Assembly (NCBI GenBank): GCA_913775725.1
Contig: CAJYNG010000008.1
Coordinates: 310,001-374,000 of the forward strand
From: an uncultured Stenotrophomonas sp.
GTDB lineage: Bacteria; Pseudomonadota; Gammaproteobacteria; Xanthomonadales; Xanthomonadaceae
Length of the DNA: 64,000 nt
Direction of reading: 5' to 3'
Shown: positions 7,406 through 17,853 of the stretch, piece after piece
How the letters are laid out: each line of letters begins with the position of its first letter
Numbering within the stretch: the stretch's first letter is position 1
Program-made: the position numbers and the translations under genes
The notes under the pieces: generated by a model
The model's input: the letters and a program-made list of their open reading frames with translations, nothing else
Told to the model about the DNA's origin: nothing
Database searches by the model: none

Positions 7406-9691
7406 ATGTCCGAGCAGAAGCCGCCGCGTTACAAGCCCTACAACCAGCCCGCCGGTGGCTGGGGTGCCGCCGGCGCCACGGCCAAGGTGCTGCTGCAACA
7501 GAGCGTGATCGGCAAGGGGTCGAAGGCGTTGCTGGCGATGAACCAGCCCGGTGGCTTCAAGTGCCCCAGCTGCGCGTTCCCCGACGCCGACGAACGCAGG
7601 AAGCTGGAGTTCTGCGAGAACGGCGCGAAGGCACTGGCCTGGGAAGCCACGCAGTTCCGTGCCGGCCGTGAGCTGTTTGCCCAGCACACCGTTACCGAAC
7701 TGATGGCGCAGACCGACTACTGGCTGGAGATGCAGGGTCGGCTGACCGAGCCGCTGCGCTACGACGCGGCGACTGACCACTATGTGCCGTGCAGCTGGGA
7801 TGATGCCTTCGCGCTGATCGGCCGCCACCTGCGGGCGCTGGACAGCCCGCACCAGGCCGAGTTCTACACGTCCGGACGCACGCCCAACGAAGCCGCGTTC
7901 CTGTATTCGATCTTCGTGCGCGAGTTCGGCACCAATAATTTCCCGGACTGCTCGAACATGTGCCACGAGCCGACCAGTCGTGGCCTGCCTCCGGCCATCG
8001 GGGTGGGCAAGGGCACCATCGTGCTTCAGGATTTCGAGCACGCCGAGGCGATCTTCGTGATTGGCCAGAACACCGGCACTAATTCGCCGCGGATGATGAG
8101 CAACCTGGTCGAGGCGCGCAAACGCGGCATCCCGATCGTGGCGGTCAACCCGATGCCCGAGCGTGCGCTGATCCGCTTTGCCGAACCGCAGGACATGGTG
8201 CAGATGGCCACGTTCGGTTCGACCGAGATCACCAGCGAGTTCGTGCACATCCGCATCGGTGGCGACCTGGCCCTGATCAAGGGCATGATGAAGGTGATGT
8301 TCGAGCGCGAGGCACAGGGCGAGTGCGTGCTCGACCATGAGTTCCTGTCAGAGCACACGGTGGGCCTGGAGGCGCTGCGCGAAGACGTGATGGAGCAGGA
8401 CTGGGACGAGATCGTGCAGGTGTCCGGCATTTCGCAGGCGCAGATCCGTCGCTGTGCGGAGATCTACATCCGCTCCAAGGCCACCGTGATCTGCTACGGC
8501 ATGGGGCTGACCCAGCACCAGTATGGCTCGCGCCTGCTGCAGCAGGTCGCCAACCTGCTGTTGCTGCGTGGCAACTTCGGCAAGCCCGGTGCTGGCATCG
8601 GGCCGATCCGTGGCCATTCCAATGTGCAGGGCGACCGCACCGTCGGCATCGACGAGAAGCCCAAGCCGGCCTATCTGGACCGCGTGCAGCAGGTGTTCGG
8701 CTTCGACCCGCCGCGCGAGCATGGCCATCATGTGGTCGAATCCATCGAGGCGATGCTGGATGGCAGCGCCAGGGTGTTCATCGGCCTGGGTGGCAACTTC
8801 ATCCATGCGGTGCCCGATACGCCGCGCGCGTACGAGGCCATGCGTGGGCTGGACCTGACCGTGGGCATCGCCACCAAGCTCAACCGTGGGCACCTGGTGC
8901 ATGGCCGCGATGCGCTGATCCTGCCGGTGGTGGCGCGCTCGGAGCGCATCGTTACACCGGCCGGCGAGCAGTTCGTCACCATCGAAGATGCGATGTCGAA
9001 CGTGACCGCGTCGCGCGGCGTGCTGGAGCCTGCCAGCGCCGACGTGTTGCCCGAGGTCGAGATCGTCTGCCGCACGGCGATGGCAACCCTGCCGCACAGC
9101 AGGGTCGACTGGGCATGCTGCATGCACGACTACGGCCCCATCCGTGAGCTGATCGCTGCCGTATACCCGGAGATCTACACTGGCTTCAACGAGCGCATCC
9201 AGCAGCCGCATGGTTTCCACCTGGACATTCCGCCGCGCCGCCGCGTGTGGCCCACACCCAATGGCAAGGCCAACATCCTGGTGATGCCCGGCCTGGACGT
9301 GGACGATCCCGTGCACGAACCGGACATGCTGCGCCTGGCTACGGTCCGTTCGCACGATCAGTACAACACCACCATCTACAGCTACAACGACCGCTATCGT
9401 GGCGTGTACAACGATCGCATGGTGCTGTTCATGAACATCGAGGACCGGCTGGCGCGAGGCCTGGAGAGAGAGGCGCGGGTCAGCCTGGAGACGATCAGCG
9501 GCGATGGCGTGCAGCGGCGCATCGAAGGCCTGACCGTGCTGGACTACCCGATGCCGCGCGGCGCGCTGGCCGGCTACTACCCCGAACTGAACCCTTTGCT
9601 GCCGCTGGACTACTACGACCGGATCAGCGGCACGCCGGCGGCCAAGTCGATCCCGGTGCGGATGCGGGCGATGGCCGCGGCCATTGCGTAG
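7406..9691 (+). CDS. YdeP/FdhF-family molybdopterin oxidoreductase
   Basis: A 761-residue cytoplasmic enzyme, close to the 759 residues of E. coli YdeP. The N-terminus has CPSCAF, then FCENGAK. The molybdopterin-binding domains follow (SGRTPNEAAFLYSIFVREFG; NMCHEPTS; IGQNTGTNSPRMM; RGHSNVQGDRT), with a C-terminal MopB domain from about residue 600. This family resembles formate dehydrogenase but its substrate is not settled; YdeP is linked to acid resistance in E. coli. Divergence from fdhD suggests it needs a sulfurated cofactor. The ATG at 7406 was preferred to an upstream in-frame start that adds an unconserved cysteine-rich stretch. Confidence 0.88.
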   Translation: MSEQKPPRYKPYNQPAGGWGAAGATAKVLLQQSVIGKGSKALLAMNQPGGFKCPSCAFPDADERRKLEFCENGAKALAWEATQFRAGRELFAQHTVTELMAQTDYWLEMQGRLTEPLRYDAATDHYVPCSWDDAFALIGRHLRALDSPHQAEFYTSGRTPNEAAFLYSIFVREFGTNNFPDCSNMCHEPTSRGLPPAIGVGKGTIVLQDFEHAEAIFVIGQNTGTNSPRMMSNLVEARKRGIPIVAVNPMPERALIRFAEPQDMVQMATFGSTEITSEFVHIRIGGDLALIKGMMKVMFEREAQGECVLDHEFLSEHTVGLEALREDVMEQDWDEIVQVSGISQAQIRRCAEIYIRSKATVICYGMGLTQHQYGSRLLQQVANLLLLRGNFGKPGAGIGPIRGHSNVQGDRTVGIDEKPKPAYLDRVQQVFGFDPPREHGHHVVESIEAMLDGSARVFIGLGGNFIHAVPDTPRAYEAMRGLDLTVGIATKLNRGHLVHGRDALILPVVARSERIVTPAGEQFVTIEDAMSNVTASRGVLEPASADVLPEVEIVCRTAMATLPHSRVDWACCMHDYGPIRELIAAVYPEIYTGFNERIQQPHGFHLDIPPRRRVWPTPNGKANILVMPGLDVDDPVHEPDMLRLATVRSHDQYNTTIYSYNDRYRGVYNDRMVLFMNIEDRLARGLEREARVSLETISGDGVQRRIEGLTVLDYPMPRGALAGYYPELNPLLPLDYYDRISGTPAAKSIPVRMRAMAAAIA

Positions 9692-9716
9692 CACGCGCAT
9701 CGGCTATCATCGGCAT

Positions 9717-10052
9717 GTGAATCTGCCTGGCCTGCTATTGCGATGGATGCTGCTCGTTGCCCTGGTGCTGAATGCACCGGCGCTTGCGGTTGCCTCATCC
9801 TCGTACGCGACGCAGTCCAGCGCGGACCATTGCGCCGCACCGCATTCGGCGGCCATGGCCGGATGCTGCGACGATGCAGCACCAACGGTCTGCCAGAACA
9901 ATGAGTGCGAATGCCCGCCGGCCAGCCTCGGCATGCTGGCCTCCCTGAGCGGAACGCCCGCCTCGCCATGGCGTGAGGCACCTTTGCCAGCCAGCGCCCA
10001 GCAACGCGCACCGCCGCCGTTGCCGGATCCGCTACGGCCTCCCATCGTGTGA
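9717..10052 (+). CDS. CopL-like small periplasmic metal-binding protein
   Basis: About 111 residues from a GTG start. An N-terminal hydrophobic signal (LLLRWMLLVALVLNAPALAVA) is followed by a short mature part with His and Cys clusters (DHCAAPHSA, GCCDD, NECECPP) and a proline-rich tail. This matches the CopL family of small copper-responsive proteins found next to copper genes in xanthomonads. The copA/copB genes that often follow are absent; a DUF411 protein follows instead. A TTG start at 9684, overlapping the previous gene, or the ATG at 9747 are alternatives. The metal role is inferred from composition and family. Confidence 0.65.
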   Translation: MNLPGLLLRWMLLVALVLNAPALAVASSSYATQSSADHCAAPHSAAMAGCCDDAAPTVCQNNECECPPASLGMLASLSGTPASPWREAPLPASAQQRAPPPLPDPLRPPIV

Positions 10053-10168
10053 TTCCCTGCAGGCCTCAAGTGCCTGCCATAGCTGCTCGACTCATTCTCG
10101 ACTCTGCCTGTGCCTTCGATGCGCAGGCAGCGGGCCGCGTTGCCCGCATCTACAAAGGAATCAACACC

Positions 10169-10708
10169 ATGAACCGTTCTCTCTCCCTCGGCCTGCTGCT
10201 GGGCACCGTGCTGGCCACCACCGCCTGCGCGCGTGCCGCTGAAGAATCCGCTGCCACGCCGGTCGCCAGCGCGGTACCGGTGGCACCGATCCAGGCCAGC
10301 CCAGCCAAGGTCGATCCGGCGTTGCCGGTGGCCATCGTGCACAAGACCGCCAGCTGCGGTTGCTGCGGCATCTGGGTCGACCACCTGAAGGTGGCCGGCT
10401 TCCAGGTCGATGTGCGGGACACCGATGACATGAACCCGATCAAGGTCCGCCTGGGTGTACCGGTCGGCAAGGCCTCCTGCCATACCGCCGAGATCGGCGG
10501 TTATGTGGTCGAGGGCCACATTCCGGCCGAGGACATCAAGCGCCTGCTGGCCGAACGCCCGGCCGCGCGCGGGCTGGTGCTGCCCGGCATGCCGGCCGGT
10601 TCGCCGGGCATGGAAATGCCGGACGGCTACGTGCAGCCGTACACTGTCGAGCTGGTGCGCACCGACGGCAGCACCGAGCCGTTTGCCCAGCACGGGCAGG
10701 GTGGCTGA
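10169..10708 (+). CDS. DUF411 periplasmic metal-binding protein
   Basis: A 179-residue exported protein. The signal peptide ends near ATTACARAAE, which could also be read as a lipobox (TTAC). The DUF411 core starts at about residue 52 with HKTASCGCCGIWVDHL, continues with LGVPVGKASCHTAEIGGYV, and ends in a methionine-rich tail (GMPAGSPGMEMPDG). Such Cys and Met arrangements bind soft metals such as copper, and DUF411 proteins are often encoded in copper or silver resistance clusters. A ribosome binding site AAAGGA precedes the ATG. It probably works with the CopL-like protein upstream. Confidence 0.82.
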   Translation: MNRSLSLGLLLGTVLATTACARAAEESAATPVASAVPVAPIQASPAKVDPALPVAIVHKTASCGCCGIWVDHLKVAGFQVDVRDTDDMNPIKVRLGVPVGKASCHTAEIGGYVVEGHIPAEDIKRLLAERPAARGLVLPGMPAGSPGMEMPDGYVQPYTVELVRTDGSTEPFAQHGQGG

Positions 10709-10757
10709 TGGTCGCGGGTGCCGGTCACCCTGACCGGCACCTTCCCACGCGTCCTGT

Positions 10758-10819
10758 GTAGAGCCGAGCCCACGCTCGGCTGCTTTCTTCCGGCACGCCG
10801 AGCGTAGGCTCGGCTCTAC
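10758..10819. repeat. SMAG/REP inverted pair between convergent genes
   Basis: GTAGAGCCGAGCCCACGCTC at 10758 is followed by the inverted copy ending GGCTCGGCTCTAC at 10819. The pair sits between the convergent DUF411 and L1 genes and can fold into one long hairpin, so it may end transcription from both sides. Confidence 0.88.
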
Positions 10820-10823
10820 AGGA

Positions 10824-11699
<876 letters not shown>

Positions 11700-11791
11700 T
11701 CACGTCCGTTTGAAGGAGGCCCAGAAACTAGCATGGGCCCCCTTCATTGCGTCTCGCATAGATTTCATGGCTCCCATAAGGGCGCCATGGA

Positions 11792-14221
11792 TCAGTACCG
11801 GTACTGCCACCCCAGCGTCAGCACCCGGCCGCGGCCGGAGAAATAGCTCGGGTTCGACGGCGTGGTCTGCGAGTAGTAGCTGATGTACTGCTTGTCTGCC
11901 AGGTTCTGCACGCCCAGCGTGAAGGCATGCGTGTCCAGCGTGTAGCGCGCGACCAGATCCACGGTGGTGTAACCCTTGAACTCCGCCACCTGCGTGCCAC
12001 GCAGGTCGAAGTCGCGGTCGAAGGCATGGCTGGCCTGCAGGCGGGTGCTGAGCCGCGGCGTCCAGCTCTGTTCCCAGAACGCGGTCAGCCGGTTCGGTGC
12101 GATGTTCACGCCAGCCAGGTCGCTGTCGAGGCGGCCGTCGACGTCGGCATCGTAGCGGCCGTTGGCGCGCGCATAGCCCAGGCCCAGCCTGCTGTCGCCC
12201 AGCCGCAGGCGCAGGTTGCTTTCAAAACCTTCCACGCGGGTGGCCTGGCGCTGCACTGCATAGGCATCTATACCCGGATCGTAGATCAGCACCGAGCCGA
12301 GCTTGGATTCGGAGGTGTAGTAGGCAATGTCACCGCTGAAGCGGCCATCGTCGTACTCCAGGCCGATCTCGCGGTTGTCCGACACCACCGGTGACAGGTC
12401 GATGAGGCTGTCCACGCGTTGTCCGTCGCGGTTGATCGCGCGCAGCACGCGGCCGACATCGGCCACGGTGTATCCCTCCGAGTAGGAGGCATAGGCGTTG
12501 AGGCGATCGTTGATGTACCAGACCGCGCCGAAGTTCGGCAGGGTCTCGCTCATGGTCGGCTTGCCGCCGGCTACCTTGCGCGCGCCGTAACGCGGCAGGG
12601 TGGTGTAGTCGCCCACCTCCAGCTCACCCTTTTCGTAGCGCAGGCCGCCGGACAGCATCAGGTGGTCGGTTGGCCACCAGTGCAGCTGCAGCAACGGCGA
12701 CAGGCTCTCGTAGGTGGTCAGCGGTACCCAGTTCATGCCGCTGGCCAGCAGCACCTGGTGGGTGCGGTCACGCAGGCCGTCCAGGCCCAGGGTCACGTCC
12801 AGCGTGGTGTCGGCGATGCGGGTCCAGCTCTGGGTCAGCTTGAAGCCGCGCTTGTCCGATTCGTTCTGGGTCTGGTCCCAGGCGGCGTTGGCGCCGGTAT
12901 TGCCCCACGGGTCCCACTGGCTGGCGCCATAGCGGCCCTCGAAGTCGACCGCGAACGCCTGTGCCTGGAAGCGGCCACCGAGCAGGTCAGCGGCGCTGTA
13001 ATCCACGGTCAGGGAGCGCGAGCGGTTCATCGGTGGGTCCAGCGGCGTGTCACCGGGGACCGAAATGGTCGGGCGACCGGTCCGGTAGTCACCGTTGATG
13101 GCCAGGTAATTGTCCAGCCCGCGCAGCTCGTAGCGGTTGGCCATCACCTGCAGGCGATGGCCCTCGGCGATGTTCCAGCCCAGCTTGGCAAAGACGTTCG
13201 ATGAGGTCGAGTCCATCAGCTCGCCCTGCGCGTTGGTGCCGATCGATCGGCCCTCGCCGTCGTGGTACAGGCCCTGCTTCTCATAGGCCAGACCGGCGAC
13301 CAGGTCGAACTTGTCGCCACGCACGCCCACCAGGGCCGAGCCGCGCTGCCCGTTGTCATCGTGGCGGCTGGGCAGGGCAGCGCTGTAGCTGACGTTGGTG
13401 TCGAGCAGGAACGCGCCTGGCTCACTGGGCGCACTACGGGTGATGATGTTGACGATGCCACCGGTGCCGCCGATGCCCTGCAGCGCGTTGGCGCCGTGGA
13501 TGACCTCGATGCGTTCAATCATCGCCGGGTCGATGGTGTGCGAATCACGCGAGCCATCGCGCAGCGGCGTCGACTGCGGCACGCCGTCGACCATGTACAG
13601 GATGCCGCGGCCACGCATGGTTTCGCCGTAGTTGGACATCTTCTCGCGTGCCGGGGCAAACGCCGGGATCTGTGACGACAGCACCCGCGACACATCCGAA
13701 CCCAGCGCCAGCTGCTGGGCGATGTCCTCGCGGGTCAGCACCGTGATGGTATTGGGCATGGCGGTCTCGCCCTGCGGCATGCGCGCGGTCGAGGCCGATA
13801 CCGTGACGCGGGCCAGCGACGTCGTCGTGGCTGATGCCGGCGCCGATGACGCGGCCCGGGCCGGGGGGCGCGGCTTGGCCGGCGCTGGCGCGGCACTGAC
13901 CACGAACACACCCGGCGAACGTTCCTGCAGGGCCAGGTCCTGCCCGGCCAGCAGTCGCTGCAGGGCCTCACGCGGGGTGTAGCGACCATCAACCGCCGGG
14001 GCGCTACGGCCGCCCACGCTGTCGGCGGCGAACAACAGCTGGATGCCACTCTGCCGCGCCAGTGAATTGAGCGAGACCTGCAACGGGCCGGCGGGCAGGT
14101 GCAGCTCGACGGGCGCGGACGCAGCGGTCTGTGCCGTGGCCGGCAGGGCCGCAAACAGGCAGGCAGCGAGCAGGGTGGGGGCCAGCCGGCGCAGGGCGGC
14201 AGGTGGAACAGGGCGGGTCAT
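11792..14221 (-). CDS. TonB-dependent siderophore receptor with N-terminal signalling (STN) domain
   Basis: An 809-residue outer-membrane receptor. After a signal peptide ending ALPATAQ, residues 35-110 form an STN domain (LQVSLNSLARQSGIQLLF), the part that contacts an anti-sigma factor. A proline/alanine linker, a TonB box region, the plug domain (MVDGVPQSTPLRDG, ALQGIGGTGGIVNI) and a 22-strand barrel follow, ending in aromatic WQYRY. FecR and FecI genes lie immediately upstream, so ligand binding should switch on its own transcription, as in the FecA/FecR/FecI system. The ligand is unknown. The ATG at 14221 has a good ribosome binding site (AAGGA); a longer upstream frame was rejected. Confidence 0.92.
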   Translation of the reverse strand: MTRPVPPAALRRLAPTLLAACLFAALPATAQTAASAPVELHLPAGPLQVSLNSLARQSGIQLLFAADSVGGRSAPAVDGRYTPREALQRLLAGQDLALQERSPGVFVVSAAPAPAKPRPPARAASSAPASATTTSLARVTVSASTARMPQGETAMPNTITVLTREDIAQQLALGSDVSRVLSSQIPAFAPAREKMSNYGETMRGRGILYMVDGVPQSTPLRDGSRDSHTIDPAMIERIEVIHGANALQGIGGTGGIVNIITRSAPSEPGAFLLDTNVSYSAALPSRHDDNGQRGSALVGVRGDKFDLVAGLAYEKQGLYHDGEGRSIGTNAQGELMDSTSSNVFAKLGWNIAEGHRLQVMANRYELRGLDNYLAINGDYRTGRPTISVPGDTPLDPPMNRSRSLTVDYSAADLLGGRFQAQAFAVDFEGRYGASQWDPWGNTGANAAWDQTQNESDKRGFKLTQSWTRIADTTLDVTLGLDGLRDRTHQVLLASGMNWVPLTTYESLSPLLQLHWWPTDHLMLSGGLRYEKGELEVGDYTTLPRYGARKVAGGKPTMSETLPNFGAVWYINDRLNAYASYSEGYTVADVGRVLRAINRDGQRVDSLIDLSPVVSDNREIGLEYDDGRFSGDIAYYTSESKLGSVLIYDPGIDAYAVQRQATRVEGFESNLRLRLGDSRLGLGYARANGRYDADVDGRLDSDLAGVNIAPNRLTAFWEQSWTPRLSTRLQASHAFDRDFDLRGTQVAEFKGYTTVDLVARYTLDTHAFTLGVQNLADKQYISYYSQTTPSNPSYFSGRGRVLTLGWQYRY

Positions 14222-14291
14222 GTGGGGTCCTTCGGAAGGGTTCAAGCACTTGCCGGATGGGACGGCGCGCAACCCACCCTCGGTGTGGCAT

Positions 14292-15128
14292 TCAATCGCG
14301 GGCGCGCAGATGCAGGCTGCCATCGGTAGCGGTGTGCACCTGCACCGGCAGGATCTCGGGCAGCAGCGCGAGTACGGTCTCGGCGCGGTCGGCATCGAAC
14401 ACGCCCGACACCTGCAGAGGCCCCAGCGTTGGGTCGTCCAATACGATGGGACGGTCGTGATAGCGCTGCAGGATGCGCAGGACCTCGCTCAGTGGCATGC
14501 GGTTGAACTGCAGGCGTCCGGTGGTCCAGTCCGCCTGCTCTGGATCGATGGCCTCCGGAGGAGACAGCGATCCACGCTGGGCCAGCAGGCGCTGCCCTGG
14601 CTTCAGCCGCTGTTCGCTGTTGCCCTCGTCGACGCGTACGCCAACCTCGCCGCGCCACAGTGTCACCTCGCTCAGTTCACCCTGGCGGTCGACGTCGAAC
14701 ACCGTGCCGTAGTTGCGCACGTGGACCGGGCCGGCATCCACCTCGAAGCGCCGCCAGGCCGAGTGCTGCACCTCGAAGCGTGCCCGCCCTTGTTCCAGCA
14801 GTACCTGCCGGGAGCGCAGATGGCGACGCACCTGTACGCGGGTGCCCGCATCCAGCTGTACCCGACTGCCGTCGGCCAGGACGAGTTCGCGGCGTTCGCC
14901 CACGCCGGTCTGGTAGTCGCGGACCTGCCAGGCCGGGTCGGCCACGAACACGGCACCGGCCAGCACCAGCAACACGGGTAGTACCCGCTTCGCGCCGCCA
15001 CCGCGGCGGCGCAGCATTTCCGGGTCCGGCAGCGGGAAGCGTTGCTTCAGGGCGTCCCGATGCTGGTCCAGGACCTGGTCGGTAGTGGGGACCTCGGGCG
15101 GCGGCGGTGGTGCAGGTGTATTGCTCAT
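14292..15128 (-). CDS. fecR: FecR-family anti-sigma / sigma-regulatory protein
   Basis: A 278-residue inner-membrane protein. A cytoplasmic N-terminal domain (about residues 1-45) binds the sigma factor. One membrane helix lies at about 49-65 (VLPVLLVLAGAVFVA). The periplasmic FecR domain has RRELVLADGSRVQLDAGTRV and FEVDAGPVHVRNYGTVFDV. The C-terminal part receives the signal from the receptor STN domain. It overlaps the sigma gene by an ATGA junction, which sets the start at 15128. The gene name is by family, not by proven ferric citrate specificity. Confidence 0.92.
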   Translation of the reverse strand: MSNTPAPPPPPEVPTTDQVLDQHRDALKQRFPLPDPEMLRRRGGGAKRVLPVLLVLAGAVFVADPAWQVRDYQTGVGERRELVLADGSRVQLDAGTRVQVRRHLRSRQVLLEQGRARFEVQHSAWRRFEVDAGPVHVRNYGTVFDVDRQGELSEVTLWRGEVGVRVDEGNSEQRLKPGQRLLAQRGSLSPPEAIDPEQADWTTGRLQFNRMPLSEVLRILQRYHDRPIVLDDPTLGPLQVSGVFDADRAETVLALLPEILPVQVHTATDGSLHLRARD

Positions 15129-15649
15129 TGCAGTGCTCCCTGCTGGCGGCAATCGGCCATGGCCAGCCGCAGGTGACGCTCAACCGCCTTCAGGCCGATG
15201 CCCATGCGCTGCGCGACGTCGGCCTGCGGCAGCTCATGGATCTTGTGCAGGATGAAGACCTGCTGGCGCCGGCAGGGCATGCGCTCGATGGTGGCGCTCA
15301 GGCGCTGCAAGGCCTGCTGTGCGTGCGCCTGCTGCTCGGGGCCTGGGTGTGGGCAGGCGTCATCGGGCAATTCGGCGCGCGCCTCCACCCAGTGCCGGCG
15401 CAGATCCTCGGCGCGGCAGCGGTCCACCGCCGCATCGTGGGCGATGCGCCGCAGCAGCGCGATGGGTTGCCGTGCATCGTAGGCGGCCGGGCGTTCGAGC
15501 AGCCGCACGCAGACATCGTGCACCACTTCACGGGCCAGCCCTGGCGACCGGAAACGGCAGCGCAGGTACTCCACCAGTTCCTCGTAATGGCGCACCAGCG
15601 AGGACACCAGCGGCAGCGCAGGAGGGTGTGGGGAAGGCAGCTGGGACAT
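15125..15649 (-). CDS. fecI: FecI-type ECF sigma factor
   Basis: A 174-residue ECF sigma factor. Region 2 spans about residues 20-85 (EELVEYLRCRFRSPGLAREV) and region 4 about 115-170 (ERMPCRRQQVFILHKIHELP, then AQRMGIGLKAVERHL). It directs RNA polymerase to the receptor gene when the FecR pathway is triggered by an iron source. It is the first gene of the sigma/FecR/receptor set. A TTG start at 15670 would add seven residues. A weak Fur-like site lies upstream, so iron repression is likely. Confidence 0.9.
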   Translation of the reverse strand: MSQLPSPHPPALPLVSSLVRHYEELVEYLRCRFRSPGLAREVVHDVCVRLLERPAAYDARQPIALLRRIAHDAAVDRCRAEDLRRHWVEARAELPDDACPHPGPEQQAHAQQALQRLSATIERMPCRRQQVFILHKIHELPQADVAQRMGIGLKAVERHLRLAMADCRQQGALQ

Positions 15650-15708
15650 CCGGACCGGAAGCAAGGGCAATGGGTGGGCACGGGGAGGGCATCCCTGCGC
15701 GATGACGC

Positions 15709-15727
15709 AATACTAATGGGAACCGTT
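15709..15727 (-). promoter_or_regulatory. Possible Fur box upstream of fecI
   Basis: AATACTAATGGGAACCGTT lies about 60 bases before the sigma factor start in an otherwise GC-rich stretch. It partly matches the Fur consensus (AT-rich hexamer repeats). Position and context support iron control, but the match is imperfect. Confidence 0.3.
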
Positions 15728-15851
15728 CGCGTTTGCTATGTATCGCGGGGATCGGGATTGTTCGTCAGGGCTGGAAAGTGAAACCACAATCATCGGCTGG
15801 AGCGCAGAATCGGGCGCGGCTAGCCTGCCAGCAGGCTCAAGGAGATGGACG

Positions 15852-16118
15852 ATGCACGTGCTTCTGGTGATGGTGGGTGGGGTGCTGTTGTTGGGGGTAT
15901 TCCTGCTCTTCGGGCGGCTGTGGAGCGTAGGCCAGTCACAGCTGCCCACGGCCCTGATCGCGTTCATCGCCACCTGGCTGCTGGTGGCGGTGACCAACAT
16001 GTGGGTAGGCGTGAGCAGGGCCGGCTACGCCGTGCGGGAGGAGCTGCCGATCCTGCTGCTGGTATTCGCCGTGCCGGCCCTGCTGGCTGGTCTGCTGTAC
16101 TGGCGCCTGGCGCGCTGA
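15852..16118 (+). CDS. Small three-helix membrane protein, unknown function
   Basis: An 88-residue hydrophobic protein with three predicted membrane helices (about residues 3-20, 33-52 and 67-85) and no catalytic motif. The ATG at 15852 follows a clear ribosome binding site (AAGGAGATGG). It ends 9 bases before the LtrA gene, so the two are likely co-transcribed. I do not recognise a named family. It could be an accessory subunit or a stand-alone membrane protein. Confidence 0.65.
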   Translation: MHVLLVMVGGVLLLGVFLLFGRLWSVGQSQLPTALIAFIATWLLVAVTNMWVGVSRAGYAVREELPILLLVFAVPALLAGLLYWRLAR

Positions 16119-16127
16119 AGGACGGTC

Positions 16128-17300
16128 ATGAGCACACGACAGAGACTGCCTGCCCTGCGCCAGCGCGATGGCCACCACGCCCGCGTGACCTACGAAGAGC
16201 TGTTCTTCGACCTCGTCTACGTATTTGCGGTGACCCAGCTCAGCCACCATCTGCTGCATCACCTGGACCTGGCCGGCGTGCTGCAGACGCTGGTGCTGTG
16301 GTTTGCGGTGTGGCTGGGCTGGCAGTATGCGTGCTGGATCAGCAACTGGTTCGACCCGGAAGCACCGCGTATCCGCGGCCTGCTGTTTGCCACCATGCTG
16401 CTGGCCTTGCTGATGTCCTCGTCCATACCCGAGGCCTTCGCCGACCGTGCCTGGGTGTTCGCCGGGGCGTATGCCGCCATGCAGGTCGGGCGCACCGTGT
16501 TCGTGCTGCTCGAGGTCGGCCGCACGCATGCGCTGGCGCCGAACTTCCGCCGCATGCTGGCGTGGTTGAGCGTGTCGGCCTGTTTCTGGCTGGCAGGCGC
16601 TGCGGCCGAGGGCAATCTGCGCTTGGCGTTGTGGGCGGTGGCGGTGGCCTGCGAGTACATCTCGCCGATGTTCGGTTTCGCGTTTCCGGGGTTGGGCCGT
16701 TCGCACACCCGCGAGTGGACCATCGAAGGCGGGCACCTGGCCGAGCGTTGCCAGCTGTTCGTCATCGTCGCCCTGGGTGAGACGTTGCTGGCCACTGGCG
16801 GCGTGCTCAGCGAGGTCGAGCTCTGGAGTGGCGATGTGGTCTCGGCGGTGCTGGCCACCTTCGCCGGCACCATCGCCATGTGGTGGTTGTATTTCGGCAT
16901 CTCCAGCCGCGATGCCACCGCGGCGATCACCCATTCCGAGGACCCCGGGCGGATGGGGGCCAACTTCCACTACGTACATGCGCTGCTGATCGCCGGCATC
17001 ATCGCTACCGCGGTCGGCAATGACCTGGTCATGGACCATCCTGGCGCGGCGGTGACCCCGGTCTACGCTACGGTGCTGGTTGCCGGGCCGTTGATCTACC
17101 TGCTTGGCAGCGCCTTGTACAAGCGCATTGTGTACGGGCGCGCCCCGTATTCGCATCTGGTCGGTGCAGTGGCGTTGGTCGTGTTGGGCGTGATTTTGCC
17201 GCACACCCATCTGCTGGCCGCTGGCTGGCTGACCAGCGCGGTGCTGCTGGCGGTGGGCTTGATGGATACGCAGTTGAAGCGTCGCCTGCAGCGCGCATGA
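16128..17300 (+). CDS. LtrA (low temperature requirement A) family membrane protein
   Basis: A 390-residue inner-membrane protein with about ten helices. The family signature lies near the N-terminus: VTYEELFFDLVYVFAVTQLS. Further conserved stretches are EGGHLAERCQLFVIVALGE and the late FHYVHALLIAGIIATAVGND. LtrA was first described in Listeria as needed for growth in the cold; the transported compound, if any, is not known. It is preceded by a small membrane protein gene, probably in the same transcript. Confidence 0.88.
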   Translation: MSTRQRLPALRQRDGHHARVTYEELFFDLVYVFAVTQLSHHLLHHLDLAGVLQTLVLWFAVWLGWQYACWISNWFDPEAPRIRGLLFATMLLALLMSSSIPEAFADRAWVFAGAYAAMQVGRTVFVLLEVGRTHALAPNFRRMLAWLSVSACFWLAGAAAEGNLRLALWAVAVACEYISPMFGFAFPGLGRSHTREWTIEGGHLAERCQLFVIVALGETLLATGGVLSEVELWSGDVVSAVLATFAGTIAMWWLYFGISSRDATAAITHSEDPGRMGANFHYVHALLIAGIIATAVGNDLVMDHPGAAVTPVYATVLVAGPLIYLLGSALYKRIVYGRAPYSHLVGAVALVVLGVILPHTHLLAAGWLTSAVLLAVGLMDTQLKRRLQRA

Positions 17301-17385
17301 TCCGCACGCGCCGTTGCCGGACTTGCGCGGGCTGGCGATGAGAGTAGCGTTGTCGGCACCCCCTTTGAACCGGGAGCAGTACTTC

Positions 17386-17820
17386 ATGCAGAACCTGCCG
17401 CAATGGTTGTTGTGGGCCGGACTGTCTGCCGTGTTCGCAGCGCTGACCGCGCTGTTCGCCAAGGTTGGCGTCAAGGGCGTCGACTCGGACCTGGCCATGG
17501 CGATCCGCACCCTGGTGGTGGCCGCGGTGATCCTGCCGCTGGTGGTGGTCACCGGCAAATGGTCCAATCCGTTGCTGCTGCCGGGCCGCACCCAGCTGTT
17601 CCTGGTGCTGTCGGCACTGGCCACCGGCGCTTCATGGCTGTTCTATTTCCGCGCGCTGCAGAGTGGTGAGCTGGCCAAGGTCGCAGTGGTCGACAAATTC
17701 AGTGTGGTGCTGGTGATCGTGCTTGCCTACCTGCTGCTGGGCGAACGTCCGACGCTGCGGGAGTGGAGCGGCATCGGCCTGGTGGTGGCCGGGGTGATCG
17801 TACTGGCGACGAAGAAGTAG
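17386..17820 (+). CDS. Half-size EamA/DMT transporter
   Basis: A 144-residue inner-membrane protein with a single EamA domain of five helices, half the length of a usual DMT exporter, so it should work as a dimer. The typical pattern is visible: an N-terminal AGLSAVFAALTALFAKVG, a central SWLFYFRALQ, and a C-terminal LGERPTLREWSGIGLVVAG. The substrate is unknown. The ATG has a ribosome binding site (GGGAG) at the right distance; upstream in-frame starts would add unconserved residues. Confidence 0.82.
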   Translation: MQNLPQWLLWAGLSAVFAALTALFAKVGVKGVDSDLAMAIRTLVVAAVILPLVVVTGKWSNPLLLPGRTQLFLVLSALATGASWLFYFRALQSGELAKVAVVDKFSVVLVIVLAYLLLGERPTLREWSGIGLVVAGVIVLATKK

Positions 17821-17853
17821 CAGCGTTCAAACCCATCGACGAGGGAGAGCAGG